A stretch of 64,000 nucleotides of DNA from Paraburkholderia oxyphila NBRC 105797 (lineage in GTDB: Bacteria > Pseudomonadota > Gammaproteobacteria > Burkholderiales > Burkholderiaceae), in assembly GCF_000685075.1 (NCBI RefSeq), contig NZ_BAYD01000003.1:186001-250000 (forward strand), in the 5' to 3' direction. This document shows, piece after piece, positions 21,819 through 31,874 of the stretch. Position 1 is the stretch's first letter. Each line of letters begins with the position of its first letter. Both the position numbers and the translations under genes were made by a program. Under the pieces are notes generated by a model. The model worked only from the letters and a program-made list of their open reading frames with translations, was not told the origin of the DNA and searched no databases.

Positions 21819-21827
21819 GGTCAGACC
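21819..21827. promoter_or_regulatory. Candidate GntR/FadR-type operator 3
   Basis: GGTCAGACC with flanking A on both sides, 24 bp before the regulator start codon, so binding here could block the regulator's own expression. Confidence 0.7.
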
Positions 21828-21850
21828 ACGCGAGCGCCCTGCGCCATCCG

Positions 21851-22582
21851 ATGAAGAACGTTCCGCATACCGTCACCGACGCCGCCGTCGCCACGATCCG
21901 TGCGCGGATCGAAGGTGGCCTGTACCCGGTCGGCAGCCTGCTGCCCGCGCAGCGGCAACTCTCCGAGGAACTGGCGATCAGCCGCGCTTCGCTGCGCGAG
22001 GCGCTCTCGACGCTCGAAGCGCTCGGCATGCTGTCGATCCGCGCGGGCAAGGGCGTCTACGTAACGAGCGCGCAGGCCACGAGCGTCCATCCGTGGCGTT
22101 TCGCCGATCAATCGTCGCTGCCCGACACCTACCAGATGCGCTATGCGCTCGAAGGCTTCGCCGCACGCATGGCGGCGCTCGCGATCGGCGACGCCGACGT
22201 CGCCTGGCTCGAGCACAACACGGACACGCTGCATGAGGCGCTCGCCTGCGACGAGCTCGACGAGGCCGCGCAACTGGACTTCGAATTCCATATGCGCATC
22301 GTGAGCCTCGCCGGCAATGCGGCGATCGAATCGATCCTGCGCAGCAGCGCCGACATCATGAAGGAGAGCCAGCGCATGCCGTTCTACCGGCGCGAGCTCG
22401 TGCTCTCCACGCACCGCGAGCACGGCCTGATCGTGGTGGCGCTCAAGGCACGCGACAGCGCGGCGGCGGGCGCGGCCATCGAAGCGCATATCGCCAGCGC
22501 CGCGCAGCGCGCGGGTGTCTATTTCCCGACGCCGCCGGTCCCCTCCCTCGCGCAGGCGACGGACATCGCCGCCGCAAAATAA
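21851..22582 (+). CDS. GntR-family regulator, FadR/FCD subgroup
   Basis: A 243-residue transcription factor. It has an N-terminal winged helix (LPAQRQLSEELAISRASLRE, followed by ALSTLEALGMLSIRAGKGVYV) and a C-terminal all-helical FCD effector domain (residues about 90-225) that binds small carboxylic acids in relatives. The ATG at 21851 is used because the frame upstream overlaps an operator and lacks family similarity. It is divergent from dctA and surrounded by three TGGTCAGACCA-type sites, so it probably controls dctA and itself in response to a C4-acid or related metabolite. That function is inferred from position only. Confidence 0.88.
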   Translation: MKNVPHTVTDAAVATIRARIEGGLYPVGSLLPAQRQLSEELAISRASLREALSTLEALGMLSIRAGKGVYVTSAQATSVHPWRFADQSSLPDTYQMRYALEGFAARMAALAIGDADVAWLEHNTDTLHEALACDELDEAAQLDFEFHMRIVSLAGNAAIESILRSSADIMKESQRMPFYRRELVLSTHREHGLIVVALKARDSAAAGAAIEAHIASAAQRAGVYFPTPPVPSLAQATDIAAAK

Positions 22583-22591
22583 GCTCGAAAA

Positions 22592-22616
22592 AAAACCGCC
22601 CTGAAGGGCGGTTTCT
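22592..22616. terminator. Terminator shared by gntR and gapA
   Basis: An AAACCGCCCT/AGGGCGGTTT stem with a two-base loop, A run to the left and T-rich to the right. It lies between two convergent genes and can serve both. Confidence 0.82.
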
Positions 22617-22683
22617 TCGTGGCTCGAGTGGCATGCGCCGGGCCACGAGACCCAGCGGAGCACAAGCTCAAAACCAGGCGTGC

Positions 22684-23694
22684 TTACTTCGCGTTCGCGA
22701 AAGCCACTGCCGTATCCAGCATGCGGTTCGAGAAGCCCCACTCGTTGTCGTACCAGCTCGACACCTTCACGAGACGGCCCGAGACCTTCGTGAGCGTGGC
22801 GTCGAACGTCGACGATGCCGGGTTGTGGTTGAAGTCGACCGAAACCAGCGGTGCTTCGTTGTAGCCGAGGATGCCCTTGAGCGCGCCTTCCGAAGCTTCC
22901 TTCATGATCGCGTTGACTTCTTCGACGGTCGTGTCGCGCTTGGCGATGAACGACAGGTCGACGATCGACACGTTGATGGTCGGGACGCGGATCGCGTAGC
23001 CGTCGAGCTTGCCGTTCAGTTCCGGCAGCACGAGGCCGACCGCCGAGGCAGCGCCCGTCTTCGTCGGGATCTGGCTTTGCGTGGCCGAGCGCGCACGGCG
23101 CAGGTCTTCGTGGTACACGTCGGTCAGGACCTGGTCGTTCGTGTACGCGTGGATCGTCGTCATCAGGCCGGTTTCGAGGCCGATCTTGTCGTTCAGCGGC
23201 TTGACGAGCGGTGCCAGGCAGTTGGTCGTGCACGATGCGTTCGAGATGACCGTGTCCGTAGCCTTCAGGACGTTGTGGTTCACGCCGTAGACGATCGTTG
23301 CGTCGACGTCCTTGCCGCCCGGCGCCGAGATGATCACCTTCTTCGCGCCGCCCTTCAGGTGGGCACTGGCCTTTTCCTTGGTCGTGAAGAAGCCCGTGCA
23401 TTCGAACACGATGTCGACGCCCAGCTCGCCCCACGGCAGTTCAGCCGGGTTGCGGTTGGCCAGGACGCGGATACGGTCGCCGTTCACGACGAGGTAGTCG
23501 CCGTCCACCGAGACTTCGCCCGGGAACTTGCCGTGTGCCGTGTCGTATTGCGTCAGATGCGCGTTGGTCTTCGCGTCACCCAGGTCGTTGATCGCAACGA
23601 TCTGGATGTCGTGCTTCTTGCCGTTCTCGTAGAACGCGCGAAGCGTGTTACGGCCGATGCGGCCGTAGCCGTTGATAGCGACGCGAATGGTCAT
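22684..23694 (-). CDS. gapA: Glyceraldehyde-3-phosphate dehydrogenase
   Basis: Oxidises glyceraldehyde 3-phosphate to 1,3-bisphosphoglycerate; in this organism it receives triose from the Entner-Doudoroff aldolases. The 336-residue type I enzyme has the NAD-binding N-terminus [17 protein letters not shown], aspartate in AINDLGD (favouring NAD) and the catalytic cysteine in [12 protein letters not shown] (Cys155). The C-terminus [16 protein letters not shown] is typical. It lies 162 bp downstream of transketolase on the same strand, an arrangement common in Burkholderiales. Confidence 0.98.
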   Translation of the reverse strand: MTIRVAINGYGRIGRNTLRAFYENGKKHDIQIVAINDLGDAKTNAHLTQYDTAHGKFPGEVSVDGDYLVVNGDRIRVLANRNPAELPWGELGVDIVFECTGFFTTKEKASAHLKGGAKKVIISAPGGKDVDATIVYGVNHNVLKATDTVISNASCTTNCLAPLVKPLNDKIGLETGLMTTIHAYTNDQVLTDVYHEDLRRARSATQSQIPTKTGAASAVGLVLPELNGKLDGYAIRVPTINVSIVDLSFIAKRDTTVEEVNAIMKEASEGALKGILGYNEAPLVSVDFNHNPASSTFDATLTKVSGRLVKVSSWYDNEWGFSNRMLDTAVAFANAK

Positions 23695-23856
23695 GGTTTA
23701 TCTCCTGAGGGCTGAAAAATCCTGATACCGATGCGGTTGGCGCGGCCCACCTCGCTGGGGCGGCATGGCGACGCGCGCACAACGAAATCCAAAAGCGAAT
23801 TCCGAAAACGAGTTTCGAAAACAACGGGCCCGCGCAAGGCGGGCCCATGAGCATGC

Positions 23857-25893
23857 TTAGTTGTCGAGCGCGGCCTTGGCCGTCGCGACGACGTGATCGA
23901 CCGTGAAGCCGAAGTGCTTGAACAGCACGCCAGCCGGAGCCGATTCGCCGAACGTGTCGATGCCGACCACGCCGCCTTCGAGGCCCACGTACTTGCGCCA
24001 GAAGTCGGTCACGCCAGCTTCGATCGCCACGCGGCGCACGCCCTTGGGCAGCACGCGTTCCTTGTATTCGGCGTCCTGCTTGTCGAACACGTTCGTGGAC
24101 GGCATGGACACCACGCGCGCACCGATGCCTTCGCGCTGCAGCGCCTCGACGGCCTTCATCGCCAGTTCGACTTCCGAGCCCGTCGCGATCAGGATGATCT
24201 TGCGGCTCGGGATGTCGTCGTTCCAGTCCTTGAGCACGTAGCCGCCCTTCGCGATGTTGGCGATCTGGGCGTCCGTGCGCTCGTTGAACTGCAGGTTCTG
24301 ACGGCTGAACACGAGGCTCGACGGACCATGATGCGCGATCGACTCGGTCCAGGCCACCGCGGTTTCGACGGTGTCGGCCGGGCGCCAGAGCGTCATGTTC
24401 GGGATCAGGCGCAGGCTCGCGACCTGTTCGATCGACTGGTGCGTCGGGCCGTCTTCGCCAAGGCCGATCGAGTCGTGCGTGAACACGAAGATCGACGGGC
24501 ACTTCATCAGCGCAGCCACGCGCAGCGCGTTGCGGCTGTAATCCGAGAACGTCAGGAAAGTGCCGCCGAACGCCTTGTAGCCGCCGTGCAGCGTGATGCC
24601 GTTGAGCGCCGCGCTCATGCCGAACTCGCGCACGCCGTAGTTGATGTGGTTGCCCCACTGGATGCCGGTCTCGCCTTCCTTGGCCGCGCGCACGGGCTTC
24701 GAGGCCTTCCAGTTGGTGAGGTTCGAGCCGGTCAGGTCGGCCGAGCCGCCGAGCAGCTCGGGCAGCACCGCGGCGAGCCCTTCGATGGCTTGCTGCGAGG
24801 CCTTGCGCGTAGCGACCGTTTCCTTGCGCGAATCCGCACCGGCGATGATCCCGGCAGCCTTCTGCGCCCAGTCGGCGGGCAGCTTGCCGGCCATGCGGCG
24901 CTCGAATTCGGCGGCTTCAGTCGGGTACTTCGACTGGTACGCGGCAAACGATTCGTTCCATGCGGCTTCGAACTTCGCACCGGCAGCCTTCGCGTCCCAG
25001 TCTGCGTAGACTTCCTGCGGCAGCGTGAACGGCTCCCACGTCCAGCCAGCCGCTGCGCGCCACTTCGCGATTTCATCGGCGCCGAGCGCCGCGCCGTGCA
25101 CGTCGTGACCGCCCTGCTTGGTGGGCGCGCCCTTGCCGATGATCGTCTTGCAGCAGATCAGCGTGGGCTTGTCCGAGGCCTTCGCCTTCTGGATGGCCGC
25201 GTCGACAGCGTCCACGTCGTGGCCGTCCACGTGCGGGATCACGTTCCAGCCATAGGCTTCGAAGCGTTCCGGCGTGTTGTCGTGGAACCAGTTGACCACG
25301 TCGCCGTCGATCGAGATGCCGTTGTCGTCGTAGAACGCGATCAGCTTGTTCAGCTTGAGCGTGCCGGCGAACGAGCAGGCTTCGTGCGAGATGCCTTCCA
25401 TCAGGCAGCCGTCGCCGAGGAAGACATAGGTATGGTGATCGACGATCTTCGCATCGGCCTTGTTGAACTCGGCCGCGAGCAGCGCCTCGGCCAGCGCCAT
25501 GCCGACCGCGTTCGCCAGACCCTGGCCGAGCGGGCCCGTGGTCGTCTCGACGCCCGGCGTGATGCCGTACTCGGGGTGGCCCGGCGTCTTCGAGTGCAGT
25601 TGGCGGAAGTTCTTCAGCTCCGCCATCGGCAGGTCATAGCCGGTCAGATGCAGCAGCGAATACAGCAGCATCGAGCCATGGCCGTTCGACAGCACGAAAC
25701 GGTCGCGGTCGCTCCAGTGCGGATTGGTCGGGTTGTGGCGCAGATGGCGCGACCACAGCGCGACGGCGATCTCGGCCATGCCCATGGGCATGCCGGGGTG
25801 GCCGGAGTTCGCTTGCTGAACGGCGTCCATGGACAGCGCGCGGATCGCGTTGGCCATCAACTGGGTGGTAGCGGGGGAGGACGAGGTCGTCAT
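23857..25893 (-). CDS. tkt: Transketolase
   Basis: A thiamine-diphosphate enzyme of the non-oxidative pentose phosphate pathway. With 678 residues from the ATG at 25893 ([20 protein letters not shown]) it has the normal length. It shows the substrate-binding [13 protein letters not shown], the cofactor motif [15 protein letters not shown], the central [14 protein letters not shown] and a C-terminal domain ending [14 protein letters not shown]. The frame stays open to 26421, but that extension has no similarity to transketolase and a biased composition. It is followed by gapA. Confidence 0.97.
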   Translation of the reverse strand: MTTSSSPATTQLMANAIRALSMDAVQQANSGHPGMPMGMAEIAVALWSRHLRHNPTNPHWSDRDRFVLSNGHGSMLLYSLLHLTGYDLPMAELKNFRQLHSKTPGHPEYGITPGVETTTGPLGQGLANAVGMALAEALLAAEFNKADAKIVDHHTYVFLGDGCLMEGISHEACSFAGTLKLNKLIAFYDDNGISIDGDVVNWFHDNTPERFEAYGWNVIPHVDGHDVDAVDAAIQKAKASDKPTLICCKTIIGKGAPTKQGGHDVHGAALGADEIAKWRAAAGWTWEPFTLPQEVYADWDAKAAGAKFEAAWNESFAAYQSKYPTEAAEFERRMAGKLPADWAQKAAGIIAGADSRKETVATRKASQQAIEGLAAVLPELLGGSADLTGSNLTNWKASKPVRAAKEGETGIQWGNHINYGVREFGMSAALNGITLHGGYKAFGGTFLTFSDYSRNALRVAALMKCPSIFVFTHDSIGLGEDGPTHQSIEQVASLRLIPNMTLWRPADTVETAVAWTESIAHHGPSSLVFSRQNLQFNERTDAQIANIAKGGYVLKDWNDDIPSRKIILIATGSEVELAMKAVEALQREGIGARVVSMPSTNVFDKQDAEYKERVLPKGVRRVAIEAGVTDFWRKYVGLEGGVVGIDTFGESAPAGVLFKHFGFTVDHVVATAKAALDN

Positions 25894-26700
25894 GTCGAGT
25901 CCGGGGAAACGAGTGCAAAAAGCGGCTTGGGCGGCGGCTGCGTTCAGCAGCGGGCGCACAGCAGCGTACGGTTCCGGAAGCTCGGCAAAAACGTTCGCTG
26001 CGGCGCGCGATGCGGCGCCAGGAAGACGCAAACGGCCAGAGCAAACGGACAGGGCTGCAAAGGGCGATATTCTAACAGATCGTGAGGACTTTCCCTGGCT
26101 GTAGGACCTGTCCAGGACCAGGGCGGAGCTGGAATCCGGTGTGTATACGACCCCAGTTTTGCCTCGCCGCGCGCGGCGCGCGGCCGGGCGCCGCCTGGAC
26201 GCTCGCCTGAGCGCGGTGCAGGACGGCGGCGTTCCGGGCGCCCGCCCGTATAATGCCGCTATTACCCTTATTTCTAGCGTAATCAGGCCCGTTTTAAATT
26301 CAATTCTGTGCTTGGCGCCGACCTGCTGTTGGCCGACTTTGCGGAGATGGCGCGTGACCGCCCGCAACGCATCGCAACCCCGGGTTGGTCCGCCACCGAC
26401 GCTCGAGACCGCCGTGATCACAGAGCGCCACTTTCATCCCGCCACTGACGCGCTGTACGGTTTTTCCGATGCACGTGCAACAGCGCCGCGGCTGACGGGG
26501 CCGGGCTTGCACGATGCACGCCGCATGCGTCACGCTTGGCGGCTCCTCAGTTGGCCCGAGATAAACTAGGCCAATTCCTACAGCTTTAGGAAGCGCAACG
26601 TTGGAGAATCGTTGGGTTCGTTACATTATTTTGCGTGCCATCCAACCCGGGCACCCTCCAGCAACCCGCCTCGCCCGAAACCCGAACCTGGAGATATTCG
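25894..26700. other. 807-bp gap between tkt and the glyoxalase-like gene
   Basis: No recognisable gene. A TATAAT hexamer near 26249 on the plus strand is followed by unusually AT-rich sequence (to about 26310), so a plus-strand promoter is possible. The open frame at 26141-26569 has no start signal or family resemblance. CAACG and CGTTG arms near 26598-26616 form a small inverted repeat before the glyoxalase-like gene. The tkt promoter should lie at the left end. Confidence 0.45.
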
Positions 26701-27114
26701 ATGACCCCACCCCGCCCCGCAGGCGTGCCGTGGCTAACGCCGTATCTGGCGGTGCGCGACGCGCGCGCCACCATCGAATTTTTCCGGGCGGCATTTGATT
26801 TTGCGGTGCGCGATTGCGTGGAGGACGACGGTGCGGTGATGCACGTGGAAATGACGTATCACGATCAACTGATCGTGATGTTCGCGCCGGAGGGCGCATT
26901 CGGTTCGACGGCGCGCACGCCGAAGAGCTCGGACGCGATCGCCCCCCAATCCTTTTACCTTTACGTCGACAATGTCGACGCGGTGTATGCGCGAGCGCTG
27001 GACGCTGGCGCGAAATCGTTGAGCGAGCCGCAGGACCAGTTCTGGGGTGACCGTTTTGCTCAGGTCGAAGATCTCGACGGCTACCGCTGGGCGCTTGCTC
27101 GCCATCTGTCATGA
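26701..27114 (+). CDS. VOC (glyoxalase/bleomycin-resistance fold) protein
   Basis: A 137-residue protein of the vicinal-oxygen-chelate superfamily. It has two beta-alpha-beta-beta-beta modules: WLTPYLAVRDARATIEFFRAA, VEMTYHDQLIVMF, QSFYLYVDNVDAVYARALDAG, and the terminal metal-ligand region WGDRFAQVEDLDGYRW. It resembles the PhnB/YdcR-like group often annotated only as glyoxalase-like; the substrate cannot be told. The start at 26701 follows TGGAG; the frame extends 66 bp upstream without signal. It is 19 bp upstream of rsmE and probably co-transcribed. Confidence 0.85.
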   Translation: MTPPRPAGVPWLTPYLAVRDARATIEFFRAAFDFAVRDCVEDDGAVMHVEMTYHDQLIVMFAPEGAFGSTARTPKSSDAIAPQSFYLYVDNVDAVYARALDAGAKSLSEPQDQFWGDRFAQVEDLDGYRWALARHLS

Positions 27115-27133
27115 CGCAATGAGAACTTGTCTT

Positions 27134-27874
27134 ATGCCCCGTTTTTTCGTCGGAAACTCCTTGCAATCCGGCGACGTCTTCACGCTCCCTGACGATGTGA
27201 CGCGACACGTTCAGGTGCTGCGCCTGCAACCCGGCGACACCATCGTGCTCTTCAACGGCATGGGAGGTGAATTCAGCGCCGAAATCATCGCGATGGAGCG
27301 CCGCGACACCCAGGTGCGCGTTGGCCCCTTCCGCGACATCGAAACCGAGCCGCCCTACCGGCTCACGCTCGCGCAAGGCATCGCCGGCAGCGACAAGATG
27401 GACTGGCTGATCGAAAAGGCGGTCGAGCTCGGTGCGACGAACTTCGTGCCGCTCACGACCTCGCGCAGCGTCGTGCGCCTCGTAGGCGAGCGCGCCGTGC
27501 GCCGCCAGTTTCACTGGCAGCGCATCGTGCAGGCGTCGTGCGAGCAGTGCGGACGCAACCGCATGCCCGAAGTCGCCGCCACCCGCGAGATCGGCACCTG
27601 GCTCGGCTCATTACCCAAAACGCCCGGCGAAGGTGACTTGCGCGTGTTGCTTTCGCCGCGCGCGAACGTGTCGTTCGCCACCTTGCCTCACAACCCGCCG
27701 CAAGGCGAGATCACCGTGCTCGTGGGCCCGGAAGGCGGCTTTTCATCGCCGGAGGAAGCAGCAGCGCTCGATCACGGCTTTATCGCCGTTGGGCTCGGGC
27801 CGCGCATCCTGCGCACCGAAACGGCCGGCATCGCCGTGCTCGCGGCACTCGCCGCACGCTGGGGCGGCTGGTAA
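27134..27874 (+). CDS. rsmE: 16S rRNA m3U1498 methyltransferase
   Basis: Methylates N3 of U1498 in 16S rRNA using S-adenosylmethionine. The 246-residue protein has a PUA-like N-terminal part (MPRFFVGNSLQSGDVFTLPD) and a C-terminal SPOUT knotted domain with the SAM-binding VLVGPEGGFSSPEE and the closing LGPRILRTETAGIAVLAAL, both diagnostic. The ATG at 27134 starts the conserved N-terminus; a longer frame overlapping the previous gene is not plausible. It ends at a bidirectional terminator. Confidence 0.96.
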   Translation: MPRFFVGNSLQSGDVFTLPDDVTRHVQVLRLQPGDTIVLFNGMGGEFSAEIIAMERRDTQVRVGPFRDIETEPPYRLTLAQGIAGSDKMDWLIEKAVELGATNFVPLTTSRSVVRLVGERAVRRQFHWQRIVQASCEQCGRNRMPEVAATREIGTWLGSLPKTPGEGDLRVLLSPRANVSFATLPHNPPQGEITVLVGPEGGFSSPEEAAALDHGFIAVGLGPRILRTETAGIAVLAALAARWGGW

Positions 27875-27891
27875 GAACGGGTAAAAATGAC

Positions 27892-27934
27892 AAGGCCCGC
27901 GGCATTTCATCATGCAGCGGGCCTGCGTTTTTTT
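27892..27934. terminator. Terminator between rsmE and the barstar-like gene
   Basis: AGGCCCGC pairs with GCGGGCCT across a 16-nt loop; a T run follows on the plus strand and a T-rich stretch (TCATTTTT) on the minus. It separates convergent genes. Confidence 0.82.
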
Positions 27935-28010
27935 GTCGCAAGAATGCGACGGCACTCGAATGGCAAATGACGGCGGCCGACGCTTCTAGCAGCGTCGCGC
28001 CACGCACCGC

Positions 28011-28568
28011 TCAGGCGAACGAATAAAAGACCCGGAACGGCACCTTGCGCTCGGCCCAGTACTCCGAAGCTTCCCGGAACACGTCGAGCAGCGTCTCGCG
28101 CCCGTCCTTGTCGAACTTCTGCGCGATCGGCAGGCCTTCCAGCACGATCACGAAGCCCGGCTGCTCGCCGGCCTTTTGCACCAGATCGGTCAGGCAGTCG
28201 TACAAACCATCGTAGTTCTTGCCGAAATGCTTCGGAAACAGAAACGATGTGGCAATGGTTTCGAGCACTTCCTGCTTGGTCTGCGCATTGGCGCAAAACG
28301 CGTAGAGGAAATGCTGCTGCAGCCGCTGCGCCTCGTCGGCGAGATCCTGCACGCGGAACGCGCGGATCGACTGGACGATATTCGGCCTGACGGTCGCAAA
28401 CAGGTCCATGGCCTCCTCGTTCGATGGATTCGCCTCGTCCCTGCGCGCGGCTTCGCGCTGCTGGTCGTCGTGATGCATCTGCATGACGCGCTGGAACAGG
28501 TTGCCCTCGCCGGACGCGAACAGATCGCTCGCGACCCGCGGGTCGTGCGCGTAAGTGTTATCGCTCAT
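28011..28568 (-). CDS. Barstar-like ribonuclease inhibitor
   Basis: Predicted cytoplasmic inhibitor of the RNase encoded 16 bp upstream. The 185-residue protein has a C-terminal barstar fold (about residues 85-185): FPKHFGKNYDGLYDCLTDLV matches barstar's conserved helix, with Asp120 and Asp124 at the positions of barstar Asp35 and Asp39 that block the RNase active site. The N-terminal 80 residues are extra compared with the 89-residue Bacillus barstar, are charged and have no recognised domain. The ATG at 28568 is used; the long upstream frame overlaps the RNase gene. Same strand and order, RNase first, as expected for an enzyme-inhibitor pair. Confidence 0.85.
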   Translation of the reverse strand: MSDNTYAHDPRVASDLFASGEGNLFQRVMQMHHDDQQREAARRDEANPSNEEAMDLFATVRPNIVQSIRAFRVQDLADEAQRLQQHFLYAFCANAQTKQEVLETIATSFLFPKHFGKNYDGLYDCLTDLVQKAGEQPGFVIVLEGLPIAQKFDKDGRETLLDVFREASEYWAERKVPFRVFYSFA

Positions 28569-28584
28569 GCCGCTTTTCCCGGTG

Positions 28585-29094
28585 TCATTCAACAATTCGT
28601 CTAAAACTTGCGTAGTGGTCGTCGGTGTAATAGCAGTTGTCCGTCTGCCTGAGCGGACCGCCGCAGACAATGCGACGCGCGCCGCGGTTGTGCGCACGGG
28701 GCGTCGGGACGGTGTATTCGTGGTAGTAGCCACGCCGATGCCGCGGCAACTGACGCTCGTAATTGCCGAACACGACGCCGTCCTTCTCAAACGGATAAGG
28801 TCCGCCCGCGCCAATCAGACTGAGCGTGTTGACCGCTTCGCGCGGCAACTCGCCCACGCTCACGGTGCCAGGCGACGCTCCGGCATCGTCCGGCGCCTGA
28901 GTCCGTGCCGCGGCGCCTTGCGAGCACACGAGCACTGCCGCCAGAAAAACGCCTGACGCAGCCAGTGCCAAACGACGGATACCGCTCGAACGCCTTCCAG
29001 AATCCCCACGAAAACAATGGCTTGCATTTGCCGATCCGGCTAATGCATCAGCGTTTTTTGTGGCCGTATCATCAGGCAGTCCTATACGTACCAT
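28585..29094 (-). CDS. Secreted barnase-type (N1/T1 family) ribonuclease
   Basis: A 169-residue protein with an N-terminal hydrophobic export signal (LALAASGVFLAAVLVCSQGA, about residues 42-61) and a microbial-RNase domain at about 80-169. LPREAVNTLSLIGAGGPYPF, GVVFGNYERQLP and GYYHEYTVPTP place the catalytic Glu126. Arg141 (RRIVCGG) and His160 (YYTDDHYASF) match barnase Glu73, Arg83 and His102. Cys144 and Cys154 could form a disulfide. ATG at 29094 leaves about 40 residues before the signal, so the true start may be later (a TTG near the signal is possible). Cleaves RNA 3' of guanosine in relatives; a role in competition or RNA scavenging is inferred. Confidence 0.85.
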   Translation of the reverse strand: MVRIGLPDDTATKNADALAGSANASHCFRGDSGRRSSGIRRLALAASGVFLAAVLVCSQGAAARTQAPDDAGASPGTVSVGELPREAVNTLSLIGAGGPYPFEKDGVVFGNYERQLPRHRRGYYHEYTVPTPRAHNRGARRIVCGGPLRQTDNCYYTDDHYASFRRIVE

Positions 29095-29307
29095 CTACGG
29101 ATTCCTGCCTCTCGGATCACGCGTTCGACGACCATGAAAGATGTAAGGGTATCGCTAATGGCCCCTGGAAGCAATCTCGCGCCCGCGATGGCAGATGGGG
29201 CTTGACCGCGCACAAGGGGAAAACCGGTAAATTTTACAACGAGAAAATGGTGCCCGGACAACGTCAGGCAACGATCCCGGAGCACGCCGGGAGACTGGCG
29301 GTGGGAG

Positions 29308-29332
29308 ACCGGCGGCGGGTAGCGCCGCCGGT
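29308..29332. other. GC hairpin downstream of malic enzyme gene
   Basis: ACCGGCGGC and GCCGCCGGT form a 9-bp stem with a 7-nt loop, about 65 bp after the maeB stop, without a T run. The rest of 29095-29394 shows no gene and must hold the RNase promoter; AT-rich sequence occurs near 29220-29250. Confidence 0.5.
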
Positions 29333-29394
29333 GCGAGGCATGAAGCCGCGGGAGCGCGGCCGATCCGGAACTTGATGCGAGTGACTTGAGTGGC

Positions 29395-31689
29395 TTAACG
29401 CGTCGCGTTCACATCCGCGACCAGCAGCGCGGTCATGTTGACGATCCGGCGCACGGTGGCCGAAGCCGTCAGCACGTGCACCGGCTTGGCCGCACCGAGC
29501 AGCATCGGGCCGATGGCGATATTGTTGCCCGCCGCCGTCTTCAGCAGGTTGTAGGAGATGTTCGCCGCGTCGATGTTCGGCATGACGAGCAGGTTCGCCT
29601 CGCCTTCGAGCGTCGACTCCGGCAGGATTTCCTTGCGCAGCTTCGGATCGAGTGCGACGTCGCCGTGCATTTCGCCGTCCACCTGCAGGTCCGGAGCGCG
29701 CTCCTTGAGGATCTCGAGCAGATCGCGCATCTTCTGCGCCGAAGGCGCGTTGCTCGAACCGAAGTTCGAATGCGAGCACAGCGCGACCTTCGGCTCGATA
29801 CCGAAGCGGCGCACCTCTTCCGCCGCCATGATGGTGATCTCGGCGAGTTGTTCCGGCGTCGGGTCGACGTTCACGTGCGTGTCGACCACGAAGATCTGGC
29901 GATTGGGCAGCACCAGCCCGTTCATCGCCCCATAGACGCTGCAACCTTCTTTCTTGCCGATGATCTGGTCGATGAAGTGCAGATGGCGGTGCGTCGTGCT
30001 GACCGTGCCGCACAGCATGCCGTCGGCCTCGCCCTTTTGCACCAGCATCGAGCCGATCAGCGTCGTGCGGCGGCGCATTTCGAGCTTGGCCATCTGCTGC
30101 GTGATGCCCTTGCGCGCCATCAGCTTGGCGTAGCTCTGCCAGAAGTCGCGGTAGCGCTCGTCGTGGTCGGTGTTGACGACCGTGTAGTCCTGGCCCGCGA
30201 CCAGACGCAGGCCGTAGCGCGCGATGCGCTGCTCGATCACCGCGGGGCGGCCGATCAGGATAGGCTTCGCGAGTTTTTCATCGACTACGATCTGCACCGC
30301 GCGCAGAATGCGCTCCTCTTCGCCTTCGGCGAACACGATGCGCTTCCGCTCCGGCTCCACGGCACGCGCGATCTGGAAGATCGGCTTCATGGTCGTGCCG
30401 CTGTGGTAGACGAACTGCTGGAGATGCTGCGTGTAGGCGTCCATGTCCTCGATCGGACGGGTCGCCACACCCGAGTCCATCGCCGCCTTGGCGACGGCCG
30501 GCGCGATCTTCACGATCAGGCGCGGATCGAAGGGCTTCGGAATCAGGTATTCAGGCCCGAATTGCAGATCCTGGATGCCGTAGGCCGTGGCCACGACGTC
30601 GCTCTGCTCCTGGCGCGCCAGTTCCGCGATCGCGTTCACGGCGGCAATCTCCATCTCGCGCGTGATGGTGGTCGCGCCCACGTCGAGCGCGCCGCGGAAG
30701 ATGAACGGAAAGCACAGGACGTTGTTGACCTGGTTCGGGTAGTCGGTGCGGCCCGTGGCGAGCACGGCGTCCGGACGCACTTCGAGCGCGAGCTCCGGCA
30801 GGATTTCCGGCGTGGGGTTCGCGAGCGCGAGAATGAGTGGCTTCGCGGCCATCTGCTTGACCATGTCCTGCTTGAGCACGCCGCCGGCGGACAGGCCGAG
30901 GAAAATGTCGGCGCCTTCGATCACTTCGGCGAGCGTGCGCGCGTCGGTTTCGCGTGCGAAGCGCTCCTTGTCCGGGTCCATCAGCTCGGTGCGGCCCTTG
31001 TAGACCACGCCCGCGAGGTCGGTCACGTAGATGTTCTCGAGCGGCAGGCCGAGGTCGACGAGCAGGTCGAGGCACGCCAGCGCCGCCGCGCCCGCGCCCG
31101 ACGCCACGAGCTTCACCTTCTTGATGTCCTTGCCCACGACCTTCAGGCCGTTGGTGAAGGCCGCCGCCACCACGATGGCCGTGCCGTGCTGGTCGTCGTG
31201 GAAGACCGGGATCTTCATGCGCTTGCGGGCTTCGCGTTCGACGATGAAGCACTCCGGCGCCTTGATGTCTTCCAGATTGATGCCGCCGAAGGTGGGTTCG
31301 AGCGCGGCGATCACGTCCACGAGTTTGTGCGGGTCCGACTCGTTGAGCTCGATGTCGAACACGTCGATGCCGGCAAACTTCTTGAACAGCACCGCCTTGC
31401 CTTCCATGACCGGCTTCGAGGCGAGCGGCCCGATGTTGCCGAGGCCGAGCACGGCCGTGCCGTTCGACACGACGCCCACGAGGTTGCTGCGCGCCGTGAA
31501 GCGCGCGGCGTTCAGCGGATTCTCGACGATCGCCTCGCAGGCGAACGCGACGCCCGGCGAGTACGCGAGCGAGAGATCGCGCTGGTTGATCATCTGCTTG
31601 GTCGGCGCAATCGCGATCTTTCCAGGCACAGGAAATTCGTGATAGTCGAGGGCAGCTTCGCGAAGCTTGTTCGTGGCGGAATTCGACAT
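29395..31689 (-). CDS. maeB: NADP-dependent malic enzyme with phosphotransacetylase-like domain
   Basis: Decarboxylates malate to pyruvate with NADP, linking C4 acids (see the dctA carrier) to pyruvate and NADPH supply. The 764-residue MaeB has an N-terminal malic-enzyme half (residues 1-430: [48 protein letters not shown]) and a C-terminal half resembling phosphate acetyltransferase (about 435-760: [17 protein letters not shown]). The latter is regulatory and not catalytic in studied MaeB proteins. Full length, ATG start, divergent from thiL. Confidence 0.95.
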   Translation of the reverse strand: MSNSATNKLREAALDYHEFPVPGKIAIAPTKQMINQRDLSLAYSPGVAFACEAIVENPLNAARFTARSNLVGVVSNGTAVLGLGNIGPLASKPVMEGKAVLFKKFAGIDVFDIELNESDPHKLVDVIAALEPTFGGINLEDIKAPECFIVEREARKRMKIPVFHDDQHGTAIVVAAAFTNGLKVVGKDIKKVKLVASGAGAAALACLDLLVDLGLPLENIYVTDLAGVVYKGRTELMDPDKERFARETDARTLAEVIEGADIFLGLSAGGVLKQDMVKQMAAKPLILALANPTPEILPELALEVRPDAVLATGRTDYPNQVNNVLCFPFIFRGALDVGATTITREMEIAAVNAIAELARQEQSDVVATAYGIQDLQFGPEYLIPKPFDPRLIVKIAPAVAKAAMDSGVATRPIEDMDAYTQHLQQFVYHSGTTMKPIFQIARAVEPERKRIVFAEGEEERILRAVQIVVDEKLAKPILIGRPAVIEQRIARYGLRLVAGQDYTVVNTDHDERYRDFWQSYAKLMARKGITQQMAKLEMRRRTTLIGSMLVQKGEADGMLCGTVSTTHRHLHFIDQIIGKKEGCSVYGAMNGLVLPNRQIFVVDTHVNVDPTPEQLAEITIMAAEEVRRFGIEPKVALCSHSNFGSSNAPSAQKMRDLLEILKERAPDLQVDGEMHGDVALDPKLRKEILPESTLEGEANLLVMPNIDAANISYNLLKTAAGNNIAIGPMLLGAAKPVHVLTASATVRRIVNMTALLVADVNATR

Positions 31690-31874
31690 GACAGGCAGGC
31701 CCCAAGTGCGGATTAGAATGGCAATTCAAACGCTGATTCGGACGCATTGTAGCGCCAATCTCTGGCAGCATTCCTTACAGATCGGGCGTAGCTGCCACGA
31801 CCGGAATGAGGGCAACGCCCCGCCGGCGCGGCTCGCGCCGGACCAACCTGGCCATTCGCCATAGACCTTTCGTC

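Noticed and set aside
26141..26569. Open frame in the tkt upstream gap as a new gene
   Set aside because: No ribosome site at its start, composition does not match coding sequence, and no motif was recognised. Kept only as part of the gap note.
29308..29332. Intrinsic terminator for maeB
   Set aside because: A good stem, but no T run on either side; listed only as a hairpin.
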